This document shows positions 17,355-26,193 of a stretch of 64,000 nt of DNA, piece after piece. Within the stretch, counting starts at the first letter, position 1; every line of letters begins with the position of its first letter. Source of the stretch: Hyphomicrobiales bacterium (GTDB lineage: Bacteria; Pseudomonadota; Alphaproteobacteria; Rhizobiales; Beijerinckiaceae). Under the pieces are notes generated by a model, which ran no database searches, was not told where the DNA came from, and worked only from the letters and a program-made list of their open reading frames with translations. The stretch covers positions 1 to 64,000 of the forward strand of contig JAIYDY010000066.1 of assembly GCA_027487245.1 (NCBI GenBank), read 5' to 3'. A program made the translations under genes and the position numbers.

Positions 17355-18272
17355 ATGGCCTCCTACATCCTCAGGCGCCTTCTGCTGACGCTTCCCGTTC
17401 TGGCAGGCATCGTGCTGATCACCTTCCTGCTTGCGCGGCTGAGCGGCGATCCGACGGACCTTCTGCTGCCGCCGAACGCCACGGACGAAGCGCGCGAGGC
17501 CTTCCGGTCGGTGAACGGTCTTGACCGGCCGTTGTGGGAGCAGTTCGTCACGTTTGCCATCAAGGCGGTCACGGGGGATTTCGGCACCTCCTTGCGCTTC
17601 GAGCAGCCGGCCATGCAGCTTGTCCTTGACCGGTTGCCGGCCACGGCGGAACTGGCTGCGGCCACCATGGTCATTGCCCTGTCCATCGGCATTCCGGCCG
17701 GTGTGATCGCCGCGACGCAGCGCGGTCACATGGCCGACGGTCTGATCCGTGCGATCATGCTTCTGGGGCAGGCGGTCCCGTCGTTCTTTCTCGGTGTCCT
17801 GGGCATCATCGTCTTCGCCACATGGCTGCGCTGGCTCCCGACCGGCGGGCGCGGGGATTGGTCCCAACTCGTCCTGCCGGCGACCACTCTTGCCTTCAAT
17901 CTCGTCGCGCTCATCGCGCGCGTCACCCGCTCGTGCATGCTCGATGTGCTCAAGCAGGACTATGTGCGCACGGCCCGGGCCAAGGGCGTCTGGGAAAGCC
18001 GGGTGATCTGGCTGCACGCCCTGCGCAATGCCTTCATCCCGGTGCTGACCGTGATTGGCCTCCAGGTCGGTCTGCTGCTTGGCGGCGTGGTCGTCACCGA
18101 GACGATCTTCTCCTGGCCGGGCGTTGGCCGCCTTGCGATCCAGGCGATCTATGCGCGGGATTTTCCGGTCGTGCAGGCTGTTGTGTTTGTCTTTGCCGTG
18201 ATCTTCGTGCTGGTGAACCTCGTCGTGGACCTGCTCTACGCCCTGCTTGACCCACGCATCGGCTACAGGTGA
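17355..18272 (+). CDS. ABC peptide-type permease, DppB family
   Basis: A 305-residue inner membrane permease with six helices. The N-terminus YILRRLLLTLPVLAGIVLITFLL is the DppB/OppB signature; the EAA-type loop is DYVRTARAKGVWESRVIWLHALRN; the C-terminus ends DLLYALLDPRIGYR. The start could be GTG 17346 or ATG 17355. It pairs with the DppC-type permease whose start is 7 bases after this stop. Confidence 0.92.
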   Translation: MASYILRRLLLTLPVLAGIVLITFLLARLSGDPTDLLLPPNATDEAREAFRSVNGLDRPLWEQFVTFAIKAVTGDFGTSLRFEQPAMQLVLDRLPATAELAAATMVIALSIGIPAGVIAATQRGHMADGLIRAIMLLGQAVPSFFLGVLGIIVFATWLRWLPTGGRGDWSQLVLPATTLAFNLVALIARVTRSCMLDVLKQDYVRTARAKGVWESRVIWLHALRNAFIPVLTVIGLQVGLLLGGVVVTETIFSWPGVGRLAIQAIYARDFPVVQAVVFVFAVIFVLVNLVVDLLYALLDPRIGYR

Positions 18273-18279
18273 CGCCCCG

Positions 18280-19179
18280 ATGAGCGACGCCACCGTGCCC
18301 GTGCAGGACGCCACAGAAAGCCGCACCCGCCACGTGCTGCGGACCACGTTCGCAAGCTGGCCGGCAAAGCTCAGCCTTGTGGTGCTGACGCTGGCGCTGG
18401 CCTGCGCCATCGCACCGTCCCTGATTGCCCCGCGCGACGCCTTCCTGCAGGACCTGTCCTTGCGCCTCCTTCCGCCAGCCTGGGAGCCGCGCGGGCAGGC
18501 GCTCTACTGGCTCGGAACGGATCAGCTTGGCCGCGACACGGTGGCCAGGATCATCCACGGCGCACGCATCACGCTGCTCGTCAGCGTGCTGGCGGTTGTC
18601 GTCTCCGCTGTCATCGGCATCGCGGCGGGGCTTGCGGCCGGTTTCTATCGGGGCCTGACGGATGCCATCATCCTGCGGCTCATCGACATGCAGCTGGCGT
18701 TTCCACTGATCCTGCTGGTCATTGCCGTGGTTGCCGTGGTCGGTCCTTCGCTGACCAACCTTGTGATCGTGATGGGGCTTTCGGGCTGGCCGCGCTTTGC
18801 GCGCATCGTGCGCGGCTCTGTCCTGACCGTCCGGCATCTGGAATTCGTCGATGCGGCACGCGCCATCGGTGCTTCGCAGTTCCGGATGATGGCGCATCAC
18901 ATCCTGCCCAACATCATGTCGGCGATCATCGTCTATGCCAGCTTCGAGGTCGCGCGCATGATCCTTCTGGAAGCGACGCTGAGTTTTCTTGGCCTCGGCG
19001 TGCAGCCTCCGACACCGACCTGGGGCGGCATGATCAGCGAGGGCCGCCGCTATGTGAACCAGTCCTGGACCGTGGCTATCGCGCCGGGCATCGCCATCGC
19101 TGCCGTCATCCTGGCATTCAACATCCTCGGCGACGCCTTGCGCGACGCCCTTGACCCGCAACTCGAAGACCGGACCTGA
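18280..19179 (+). CDS. ABC peptide-type permease, DppC family
   Basis: A 299-residue inner membrane permease. Family marks are YWLGTDQLGRDTVARIIHGARITL, the EAA loop EFVDAARAIGASQFRMMAHHILPN and the C-terminal NILGDALRDALDPQL. I chose ATG 18280, 7 bases after the DppB stop; an upstream in-frame start at 18247 would overlap that gene. It forms the channel together with the DppB-type subunit and is followed after 27 bases by the second M19 gene. Confidence 0.92.
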   Translation: MSDATVPVQDATESRTRHVLRTTFASWPAKLSLVVLTLALACAIAPSLIAPRDAFLQDLSLRLLPPAWEPRGQALYWLGTDQLGRDTVARIIHGARITLLVSVLAVVVSAVIGIAAGLAAGFYRGLTDAIILRLIDMQLAFPLILLVIAVVAVVGPSLTNLVIVMGLSGWPRFARIVRGSVLTVRHLEFVDAARAIGASQFRMMAHHILPNIMSAIIVYASFEVARMILLEATLSFLGLGVQPPTPTWGGMISEGRRYVNQSWTVAIAPGIAIAAVILAFNILGDALRDALDPQLEDRT

Positions 19180-19206
19180 CCGGCCGCACACAAGGAGAGA
19201 TGCACC

Positions 19207-20202
19207 ATGACCGCTTCAAGACTGATCGTTGATGGTCTGAATTGCGCGCCCATCACGCGGGAGCAGATGCAGCGCACGCTGAAGGGCGGTGTCACGGCCG
19301 TCAACCTGACGAGCGTGCGACCTCCCCACGATTTCAACACCGCGATGTCCGACCTCGCTCGGACCATTGCGATGATCGAGGCGAACGCCGACATCGCAAC
19401 GATCCCGCGAACCGTCGCCGACATCGAACAGGCGAAGCGGGATGGCAAGCTTGCCTTCATCCTTGGCGCGCAGAATTCGGTTCTGGTCGAGGAGGACGTC
19501 GAGTTGCTGCGCATCCTCGCGCGCATCGGCTTTCGCATCCTGCAGCCGACCTACATGGAACTGAACAGGTTCGGCGGCGGCGTCCTCGCCAAGGGTGGCG
19601 ATCCGGGGCTGACCGACAACGGGCGTCGCTGGGTCGAACTCATGAACGAGTTGCGCATGCTGATCGACCTGTCGCATGTGGGCTACAAGACTGCGGCGGA
19701 TGTGCTGGCCCTCTCGAAGCGCCCTGTGATCTTCAGCCATTCCAACGCGCGCATGCTGTGCGACAGCTTGCGCAACATCCCTGACGACCTGATCAAGGCG
19801 GCCGCCAGGACGGGCGGCACCGTCGGCGCAACGCTGTGGCCACCGATGGTCCGCCACGACCAGAGGCCGACCGTGGATGACTGGGCCGCCCAGATTGCCT
19901 ACATGGTTGACCTTGTCGGTGTCGAACACGTCGCATTTGGCAGCGATCTTTCGGAGAACCGCTATTCGTCCGATGCCGAATGGCAGAAGAGTTTCGGGCC
20001 GCGCGGGATTTATCCGGAAGTGACGGCGGTGCTGGGGCCGTGGTTCGTGTTCGAAAGCAGGCTGAGCGTCGGTTTCCAGAGCATGGCAGAAACCCCCAAC
20101 CTCGTCGGCGCGCTCGAAAAGCGCGGTTTCAGCGAAGACAGCATCGACAAGATCATGGGCGGCAATCTCATGCGTGTCTATCGCGAGGTCTGGGGCGCAT
20201 GA
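19207..20202 (+). CDS. M19 (membrane dipeptidase) family protein with altered metal site, copy 2
   Basis: A 331-residue paralogue of the protein at 13893-14897, inside the importer operon. The same metal-site changes appear: DGLNC (Leu11, Cys13) in place of DGHND, and Gln89 (GAQNS) in place of the bridging Glu, while His157 (IDLSHVG), His178 (FSHSNA) and the Asp of FGSD are kept. The conserved C-terminal parts (KSFGPRG, then YPEVTAVLGPW) also match copy 1. AAGGAGAGATGCACC precedes the start. The last codons overlap the ATPase gene (ATGATG), so synthesis is coupled to the transporter. Presumed role: cytoplasmic processing of the imported ligand; classical dipeptidase activity is doubtful. Confidence 0.85.
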   Translation: MTASRLIVDGLNCAPITREQMQRTLKGGVTAVNLTSVRPPHDFNTAMSDLARTIAMIEANADIATIPRTVADIEQAKRDGKLAFILGAQNSVLVEEDVELLRILARIGFRILQPTYMELNRFGGGVLAKGGDPGLTDNGRRWVELMNELRMLIDLSHVGYKTAADVLALSKRPVIFSHSNARMLCDSLRNIPDDLIKAAARTGGTVGATLWPPMVRHDQRPTVDDWAAQIAYMVDLVGVEHVAFGSDLSENRYSSDAEWQKSFGPRGIYPEVTAVLGPWFVFESRLSVGFQSMAETPNLVGALEKRGFSEDSIDKIMGGNLMRVYREVWGA

Positions 20203-21281
20203 TGAAGGCCTCGACGCAGCACGAACACATGTCTGCTGCGGGTCGCGATCTGGATGAGGCCGAGGTGCTGCGTGTTGAGAACCTCGCAGCGCACCTGCAC
20301 ACGGGCGGAGGGGTCGTGCGCGCCGTCGATGGCGTCTCTTTTTCGCTGCGAAAGGGCGAGACGCTCTGCATCGTCGGCGAATCGGGCTGCGGCAAGAGCA
20401 TGACCGCGCTTGCCATTCTCGGTTTGCTGCCAAGGCCAGCGGGGCGGATCGTCAGCGGGCGCGTCGTGCTCGCCGGCGTGGGGGATCTTGCCATGCTATC
20501 CGCCGAGGCCATGCGCAAAGTGCGTGGCCGGTCCATTTCCATGGTGTTCCAGGAGCCGATGACCTCGCTCAATCCGGTGTTCCGGATAGGCTGGCAGATC
20601 TCCGAGGCGATCCTGATGCATGAGGCGATCGGGCGCGAAGCCGCCCGCGCCCGTGCCATTGCCATGCTTGAACTGGTTGGCATTCCGTCGCCAGAGACGC
20701 GCTACGATGCCTATCCGCACCAACTCTCCGGCGGGATGCGGCAGCGTGTGATGATTGCCATTGCGCTGGCATGTCAGCCCCAGGTGATGCTGGCGGACGA
20801 GCCGACGACCGCGCTCGACGTCACCATCCAGGCCCAGATTCTGAGGCTGATGAACCGGCTGAAGACCGAAACCGGCTCGTCGCTGCTGCTGATCACGCAT
20901 GATCTGGGTGTCGTGGCGCAGATGGCGACGCGGGTCTGCGTCATGTATGCGGGCGTCATCGTCGAGGAGGCGGATGTGGGCGCGTTGTTCGCCCGGCCGC
21001 TGCATCCCTATACGCGGGGCCTTCTGGCCGCGATCCCGACATCGCGCAGCGGAGGCGCGCGCGGCAAGCTGTCGACCATCGCGGGGATGGTGCCCAATCT
21101 CGCCCGGCTTGAGCCCGGCTGCCGCTTTGCGGCCCGGTGCCCCGATGTGCACGACCGTTGCCGGATGGCTGAGCCGCCACTGGCTGCTCCTGAGGGGGCC
21201 GGCGAGGGCGGTCGTGGCGTGCGCTGCTGGCTGCATCTGTCGGCTGGCCCGGTTGCGCCGGCCCTTGAGGCTGCGCCGTGA
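20199..21281 (+). CDS. ABC peptide-type ATP-binding protein, DppD family
   Basis: A 360-residue ATPase. Walker A GESGCGKS is at residues 60-67, the Q-loop at [11 protein letters not shown], the signature LSGGMRQRV, then Walker [14 protein letters not shown] and the His switch in LLITHDLG. The C-terminal oligopeptide/dipeptide domain has the cysteine-rich cluster ([15 protein letters not shown]) typical of DppD/OppD, which may bind an iron-sulfur cluster or metal. The start ATG at 20199 overlaps the M19 stop (ATGA); the stop overlaps the next start (GTGA). Confidence 0.92.
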   Translation: MMKASTQHEHMSAAGRDLDEAEVLRVENLAAHLHTGGGVVRAVDGVSFSLRKGETLCIVGESGCGKSMTALAILGLLPRPAGRIVSGRVVLAGVGDLAMLSAEAMRKVRGRSISMVFQEPMTSLNPVFRIGWQISEAILMHEAIGREAARARAIAMLELVGIPSPETRYDAYPHQLSGGMRQRVMIAIALACQPQVMLADEPTTALDVTIQAQILRLMNRLKTETGSSLLLITHDLGVVAQMATRVCVMYAGVIVEEADVGALFARPLHPYTRGLLAAIPTSRSGGARGKLSTIAGMVPNLARLEPGCRFAARCPDVHDRCRMAEPPLAAPEGAGEGGRGVRCWLHLSAGPVAPALEAAP

Positions 21282-22279
21282 CGCCGCTTCTCGAAGCCAT
21301 AGAAATCGCCCGGCACTTTCCGTTGGCCGGCAAGCTGTTCCGGCGATCCACCCGCGCCGTCAAGGCTGTCGATGGCGTCAGCATCGCCTTGCATGCCGGC
21401 GAGACGCTCGGCCTCGTGGGTGAATCGGGTTGCGGCAAGTCAACGCTCGGGCGCCTGCTCGCAAGACTGGACGAGCCGACAGGCGGCACCATCCGGTTCG
21501 AGGGCCAGGATATCGCCGGTCTCGACGAGGCCGCGCTCAAGCCCTTCCGGCGCCGGACACAGATCGTATTCCAGAATCCGTATTCCTCGCTCAATCCACG
21601 CCAGACCATCGGCGACACCTTGATCGAGCCGCTGCTGATCCATGGCATCGGCGATGCGGCCAGCCGTCTGCAGCGCGCCCACGACCTGCTCGACATCGTC
21701 GGCCTCAGGCGGGAACACTTCGGACGCTATCCCCACCAGTTCTCCGGTGGCCAGCGCCAGCGCATCGGGATCGCAAGGGCTTTGGCGCTGGAGCCTGCGC
21801 TGATCATTTGCGACGAGCCGGTTTCGGCACTGGACGTGTCGATCCAGTCGCAGATCCTGAATCTGCTTGATGATCTGCAGAAGCGTTTCGGTCTGGCCTA
21901 CCTTTTCATCTCGCATGACCTGAGGGTCATCGAGCACATCGCGGATCGCGTGGCCGTGATGTATCTGGGCCGAATCGTCGAGGAAGCGCCAGTGGCCGAC
22001 ATCTACGCCCGCCCGCGCCATCCCTATACGCAGGCGCTGCTGGCCGCCGTGCCCGTGCCGGACCCGGCGCGACGCCAGCCGGAGGTTGTGCTTGAGGGCA
22101 ATGTGCCAAATCCGATCGACCCGCCGTCGGGCTGCCATTTCCACCCGCGATGCCCGCTGGCCGAGGCCCGCTGCCGGAGCGAGATGCCGCCACTTGTCAC
22201 CGGCGCAGGCGGACACAAGGTGCGCTGCTGGGTCAACCAGGCCGAAGATCCGGTTGTTCGCAACGCGTGGCAGATCTGA
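21278..22279 (+). CDS. ABC peptide-type ATP-binding protein, DppF family
   Basis: A 333-residue ATPase, partner of the DppD-type subunit. Walker A GESGCGKS is at residues 48-55; the Q-loop is VFQNPYSSLNP; the signature is FSGGQRQRIGIARAL; Walker B is LIICDEPVSALDVS. The C-terminal cysteine cluster (GCHFHPRCPLAEARC) is present. Translation starts at GTG 21278, overlapping the previous stop by 4 bases. It is the last gene of the importer operon. Confidence 0.92.
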   Translation: MTPLLEAIEIARHFPLAGKLFRRSTRAVKAVDGVSIALHAGETLGLVGESGCGKSTLGRLLARLDEPTGGTIRFEGQDIAGLDEAALKPFRRRTQIVFQNPYSSLNPRQTIGDTLIEPLLIHGIGDAASRLQRAHDLLDIVGLRREHFGRYPHQFSGGQRQRIGIARALALEPALIICDEPVSALDVSIQSQILNLLDDLQKRFGLAYLFISHDLRVIEHIADRVAVMYLGRIVEEAPVADIYARPRHPYTQALLAAVPVPDPARRQPEVVLEGNVPNPIDPPSGCHFHPRCPLAEARCRSEMPPLVTGAGGHKVRCWVNQAEDPVVRNAWQI

Positions 22280-22377
22280 TGCGCTGTTGATCGGCGTTGA
22301 CGGATGCTGGCCAAGGCGCTGCCCCGGGTTTGCCGGAAGGCCCCGCATCTGAAGGGCGAAAGATCTTCGCCGGAACG

Positions 22378-22410
22378 AAAAAGGGGTCGGGCGCGCTGGC
22401 CCAACCCCTT
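22378..22410 (-). terminator. Rho-independent terminator downstream of tRNA-Asn
   Basis: On the minus strand AAGGGGTTGGGC pairs with GCCCGACCCCTT and is followed by a run of T (the AAAAA at 22378-22382 on the plus strand). It lies directly after the tRNA-Asn 3' end. It could also slow plus-strand transcripts arriving from the ABC operon, although the T run there is poor. Confidence 0.75.
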
Positions 22411-22418
22411 GATTTCGT

Positions 22419-22493
22419 TGGCTCCCGGAGCAGGATTCGAACCTGCGACCAACCGGTTAACAGCCGGTTGCTCTACCGCTGAGCTATCCGGGA
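22419..22493 (-). tRNA. tRNA-Asn (anticodon GTT)
   Basis: Read on the minus strand it starts TCCCGGATAGCTCAG, has the anticodon arm CGGCTGTTAACCG with GTT, the T-arm GCAGGTTCGAATCCTGC, and ends TCCGGGAGCCA with CCA encoded. The acceptor, D-, anticodon and T-stems all pair. Length is 75 bases with CCA. A terminator follows at 22378-22410. Confidence 0.97.
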
Positions 22494-22712
22494 TCAACGC
22501 GATGCGTGCATACAGACGCGCCGTCATGCATGCAAGCCCCGTTGCCGGATTTATCGTTCGCACGGCAGTCATTAAGCAATGGTCAATCATGCGCCGCGCG
22601 ATGAAGTGGCGCTGTCGGCGTGCTATCCGGCTTTTCGCCGATGATCGCTTGCAGGTTCCGCAAGCTTGTTGCTATAGGCCCTTCACGCGTTCGTGACGCG
22701 GCTCGCCCTGAT

Positions 22713-22786
22713 GGCCTCGTGGCGGAGTGGTTACGCAGAGGACTGCAAATCCTTGTACGGGGGTTCGATTCCCTCCGAGGCCTCCA
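22713..22786 (+). tRNA. tRNA-Cys (anticodon GCA)
   Basis: A 74-base tRNA with encoded CCA: acceptor GGCCTCG pairs with CGAGGCC, the D-arm contains GGCGGAGTGGTTACG, the anticodon arm AGGACTGCAAATCCT carries GCA, and the T-arm is GGGGGTTCGATTCCCTC. It stands alone on the plus strand, 173 bases before the PIMT-family gene. Confidence 0.97.
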
Positions 22787-22959
22787 CCTCTCCCCATGAG
22801 ATGGATTGTCGGGAAATTCGGCAGCTTTGGCTGGCATGCGGCATGCGCTGACCGGTGCATCGCGCGCTCGGCCCGCTTTGGGCGCTTGCGTTTTCGCGCC
22901 GCATCGCACAAAACCGCGCGGTTCGCCGCACGCTGGGCGGATACGATCCCGGAGGATGC

Positions 22960-23610
22960 ATGACCGCTGATTTCTCCGCGCTGCGGCGCAACATGGTGGA
23001 TTGCCAGTTGCGCACCTACGATGTCACGGATCGCGCCGTTCTGGCCGCGATGGACAGCGTTCCCCGCGAAGTGTTCGTTCCGGAAGCCCGCCGAGAGGTC
23101 GCCTATATCGACCAGCAGGTGGCGCTGGACGGCCTTGGCGCAGCGGGCAGGGCGCTTCTCGCGCCCATGACCGCCGGGCGCATGCTCCAGACCCTTGATA
23201 TCCAGCCTGGCCAGCGGTTGCTCGATTTCGCCTGCGGGACTGGCTACAGCGCCGCGGTGGCGCTTGCCATGGGTGCGACTGTCGTTGCCTACGACTCGTC
23301 CGCGGCTTTGCGGGAGGCCGCGCGCGCCGCTTTGGCGGAGGCCGATGCCGGCGCTGTCACGGTTGTCGATGCCGTTCCGGAGTCCGCGTTCGACCTGATC
23401 ATGGTCAACGGAGCCTGCGATGGCATGCCGAAGGACCTCGCCGACCGGCTTGCGGATGGCGGGCGGATGGTTGTGGTGGAAGGGGCCGGGCGGGCCGGGC
23501 GCGTGATGCTGTATCAGCGCTCTGGCGATGCCGTGGGTGGCCGCGCTGTTTTCGATGCCGCCGCTCCCGTGCTTGACGAATTCCGCAAGGCCGCCATCTT
23601 TGCTCTCTGA
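22960..23610 (+). CDS. Protein-L-isoaspartate O-methyltransferase family protein
   Basis: A 216-residue SAM-dependent methyltransferase of the PIMT family. It shows the family N-terminus (RRNMVDCQLRTYDVTD, then VPREVFVPE), the Gly-rich SAM motif LLDFACGTGYSA at about residues 87-98, and a C-terminus shorter than classical Pcm. This form sits directly before tolC in many Hyphomicrobiales. The first part of the family's substrate region is shortened, so repair of isoaspartyl residues is likely but not certain. ATG 22960 is preceded by GGAGG (22951-22955) and was preferred to an upstream ATG that lacks such a site. Confidence 0.82.
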   Translation: MTADFSALRRNMVDCQLRTYDVTDRAVLAAMDSVPREVFVPEARREVAYIDQQVALDGLGAAGRALLAPMTAGRMLQTLDIQPGQRLLDFACGTGYSAAVALAMGATVVAYDSSAALREAARAALAEADAGAVTVVDAVPESAFDLIMVNGACDGMPKDLADRLADGGRMVVVEGAGRAGRVMLYQRSGDAVGGRAVFDAAAPVLDEFRKAAIFAL

Positions 23611-23849
23611 CGAACGAGTTCGCCGACAGGCTGATTCTGTTCGTGTGTCTGTGGGTCGACCTTGGCAGGACTCCATTTTGGTGGGTCGCGCAGGTGTCAC
23701 TTTTATGTGGCACGTGCAGATTCAATTGTTTCTGGCGGCATACAGCGGTTGGTTACGCAGATTTCGCTTGTTAGTGGTGAAGTCCAATTCATTAATGCCG
23801 ACGCATCTGGCAGTTTGCTCTGCATGATGTCTGAAAGAGGCAACACGAC

Positions 23850-25247
23850 ATGGTTTTTCGAAGCTTACGCGGCGTGAGTTCGGGGGCTGCAGCCTGTGCG
23901 CTGCTGCTCGCCCTTGCCGTGGTGTCAGGACCTGCGCAGGCTGCCGAGACCCTCGAAAGCGCCCTGGCCAAGGCTTATGGGTCCAACCCGACACTGAACG
24001 CACAGCGTGCCGCCTTGCGCGTCAGCAATGAAGGCGTGTCGCAGGCGCTGTCAGGCTACCGGCCGCGCGTGACCGGCACAGCCGATATCGGCGTATCGTA
24101 CCTCGAGAACAACAGACCGCTGGCGCGCGCAACCTCCGTGCGTCAGGCCCCCCGCGGCGTTGGTGTCCAGCTTGACCAGACGATCTGGAATGCAGGCCGG
24201 ACCGGCAACGCCGTCAGCCAGGCCGAAGCGCTGGTGCTCGCTGGCCGCGAGACCTTGCGCGTATCCGAGCAGACGGTGCTGCTTGATGCCGCCACTGCCT
24301 ACATGAACGTGCTGCGCGACACGGCCATTCTCAATCTCAACAACAACAACGTCGAGGTGCTGGAAGAGCAGCTTCGCCAGACGCGAGACCGCTTCAATGT
24401 CGGCGAAGTGACCCGCACGGACGTGGCCCAGTCCGAGGCGCGGCTGGCCTCGTCGCGCTCGCAGCTGTCGGTTGCGCAGGCCAACCTCAAGTCGAGCCTT
24501 GGCCGCTATCGCCAGATCGTCGGGGTCCAGCCCAAACGGCTCGCGCCCGGGCGGCCGCTCGAACGAAATCTGCCACGGTCGCTCGATGAGGCAACCCGCA
24601 TCAGCCAGAGCCAGCATCCCTCGATCATCGCCGCGCTACACAATGTCGATGCCGCTGATATCGGCGTGAAGGTTGCGGAAGCCGAACTTTATCCGAGCCT
24701 CGGCCTGTCTGCGTCTGTTGCGCAGCGCAACGATGTCAACACGCTCAACGACCAGCGCGTGACCGCCAGTGCGGTGGCGCGCCTCACGGTGCCGATCTAC
24801 GAGGGTGGCCAGGTCTATTCGCGGACACGGCAGGCCAAGGAACTCGCCGGCCAGCGCCGCCTTGAAGCCGACATCACCCGCGAACAGATCCGGGCAGCCG
24901 TGGTGACGGCGTGGGGCTCGCTCGAGGCCTCCAAGGCCCAGACGATTGCGGCCCAGGCGCAGGTGCTGGCGGCCGAAACCGCGCTGAACGGCGTGCGTGA
25001 GGAGGCTAAGGTCGGCCAGCGGACAACACTTGATGTTCTCAATGCGCAGCAGGAATTGCTGTCCGCCCGCTCGTCCTTGATCACTGCGCAGCGGGACCGT
25101 GTGGTGGCATCCTACAACGTGATGTCGGCATCGGGCCGTCTCAACGCGCAGATGCTGGGCCTCAAGGCGGCTCGCCACGATCCGAACCTGCATTACGAGC
25201 AGGTGCGCGACAAGTGGATCGGAACCCAGACGCCAGACGGGCGCTAG
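23850..25247 (+). CDS. tolC: TolC-family outer membrane efflux protein
   Basis: A 465-residue outer membrane channel protein of tripartite efflux pumps and type I secretion. Residues 1-31 are a signal peptide (AAACALLLALAVVSGPAQAAE). The mature protein has the internal duplication of the family: two long helical blocks, each with QTIWNAG/VPIYEGG-like strand segments and alanine/glutamine-rich coiled coils (about 140-235 and 320-440). The start at ATG 23850 is preceded by GAAAGAGG. Position after a PIMT-family gene and before popZ and valS is the usual order in related genomes. The gap 23611-23849 holds no gene. Confidence 0.93.
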   Translation: MVFRSLRGVSSGAAACALLLALAVVSGPAQAAETLESALAKAYGSNPTLNAQRAALRVSNEGVSQALSGYRPRVTGTADIGVSYLENNRPLARATSVRQAPRGVGVQLDQTIWNAGRTGNAVSQAEALVLAGRETLRVSEQTVLLDAATAYMNVLRDTAILNLNNNNVEVLEEQLRQTRDRFNVGEVTRTDVAQSEARLASSRSQLSVAQANLKSSLGRYRQIVGVQPKRLAPGRPLERNLPRSLDEATRISQSQHPSIIAALHNVDAADIGVKVAEAELYPSLGLSASVAQRNDVNTLNDQRVTASAVARLTVPIYEGGQVYSRTRQAKELAGQRRLEADITREQIRAAVVTAWGSLEASKAQTIAAQAQVLAAETALNGVREEAKVGQRTTLDVLNAQQELLSARSSLITAQRDRVVASYNVMSASGRLNAQMLGLKAARHDPNLHYEQVRDKWIGTQTPDGR

Positions 25248-25424
25248 AAGCCTGTTGCGGGCCAAGGGGAAGGCGACAGGCCTTGCCCCAGGCTGGTCAT
25301 CCACGGTTTTTCCTGTGTGTGGGTCCGGGCCGTGGTTGTGCATGGCGCGCATCCTCATCTATTCATGTGAATGCAAAGGCGATTCCGCCGTTGCATTCTG
25401 GCGCGCAGCATCCTTGGGTTGAGT

Positions 25425-26000
25425 ATGACGGCTCTCGCAAAAGGCAACGAACCCTCGATGGAGGAAATCCTCGCCTCGATCCGGCGCATCATTGCCGATG
25501 ATCAACAGGTCGTGGCCGCATCGCCGGAAGCGGACGCAGCGCCGGCGGCGCCACCAATGCCGCAGCCCGATGATGTTCTTGATCTTGCCGTGGCAGCCAC
25601 GCCGGTGCCTCAGGATGGCGAGGACGATGCGAAGAACCAGGACGATGTCGACCTGATGTTCGCCGACACGGCCCCTGAACCGGAGCCTGAGCCCGAGCCT
25701 GCTCCTCCACCGCCTCCTGTGATGGTCGCTGCGCCACCGCCGCCACCACCGGTTGTCGTGCCGGAGCTTCTGCCGGAACCGCGCTCGGAGCTGTTGTCTG
25801 CCGCGACCAGCGCCTCGATCGCCGGAGCGTTTTCGTCCCTGTCCAACACGCTGCTGACCGGCAATGCCCGGACGCTGGAAGACCTCGTCAAGGACATGAT
25901 GAAGCCGATGCTCAAGACCTGGTTGGATGACAACCTGCCATCCATTGTCGAACGGCTGGTCAAGGCCGAGATCGAGCGCGTCGCCCGCGGCGGCCGCTGA
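25425..26000 (+). CDS. popZ: Polar organizing protein PopZ (DUF2497)
   Basis: A 191-residue PopZ homologue, which self-assembles into a pole-localised network that anchors the chromosome origin and recruits cell-cycle regulators. Three parts are visible: an N-terminal helix (SMEEILASIRRIIADDQ, residues about 11-27), a long acidic proline/glutamate linker (about 45-125, with PEPEPEPEP and two proline runs), and the C-terminal oligomerising helices (TLEDLVKDMMKPMLKTW, then DNLPSIVERLVKAEIERV). The ATG at 25425 is favoured because it precedes the conserved N-terminal helix by about 10 residues. It is followed by valS after 193 bases. Confidence 0.93.
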   Translation: MTALAKGNEPSMEEILASIRRIIADDQQVVAASPEADAAPAAPPMPQPDDVLDLAVAATPVPQDGEDDAKNQDDVDLMFADTAPEPEPEPEPAPPPPPVMVAAPPPPPPVVVPELLPEPRSELLSAATSASIAGAFSSLSNTLLTGNARTLEDLVKDMMKPMLKTWLDDNLPSIVERLVKAEIERVARGGR

Positions 26001-26150
26001 ACCAGATCGCAGCAGAACGCGGTGCCAAGGCCGTTGCTGCGGCCTGCGCCCTGATTGTGCGCCTGAACGATGCCCCCGGCTGCCAAGCGAGTTGACGAAG
26101 GCCTTCACCTTCGGCTTTTAGAACAACAGCAACGGTTTTTGTGATTTGCT

Positions 26151-26170
26151 GCCGGGCCCTGATGCCCGGC
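26151..26170 (+). terminator. Hairpin just upstream of valS (terminator of popZ or leader structure)
   Basis: GCCGGGC (26151-26157) pairs with GCCCGGC (26164-26170) around a 6-base loop. It lies 23 bases before the valS start and is followed by GGTTCGCTTTTG, a weak T-rich tail. It may partly end popZ transcripts or act as a leader hairpin for valS. No conserved attenuator type is recognisable. Confidence 0.35.
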
Positions 26171-26193
26171 GGTTCGCTTTTGAGGCCCTTCCC

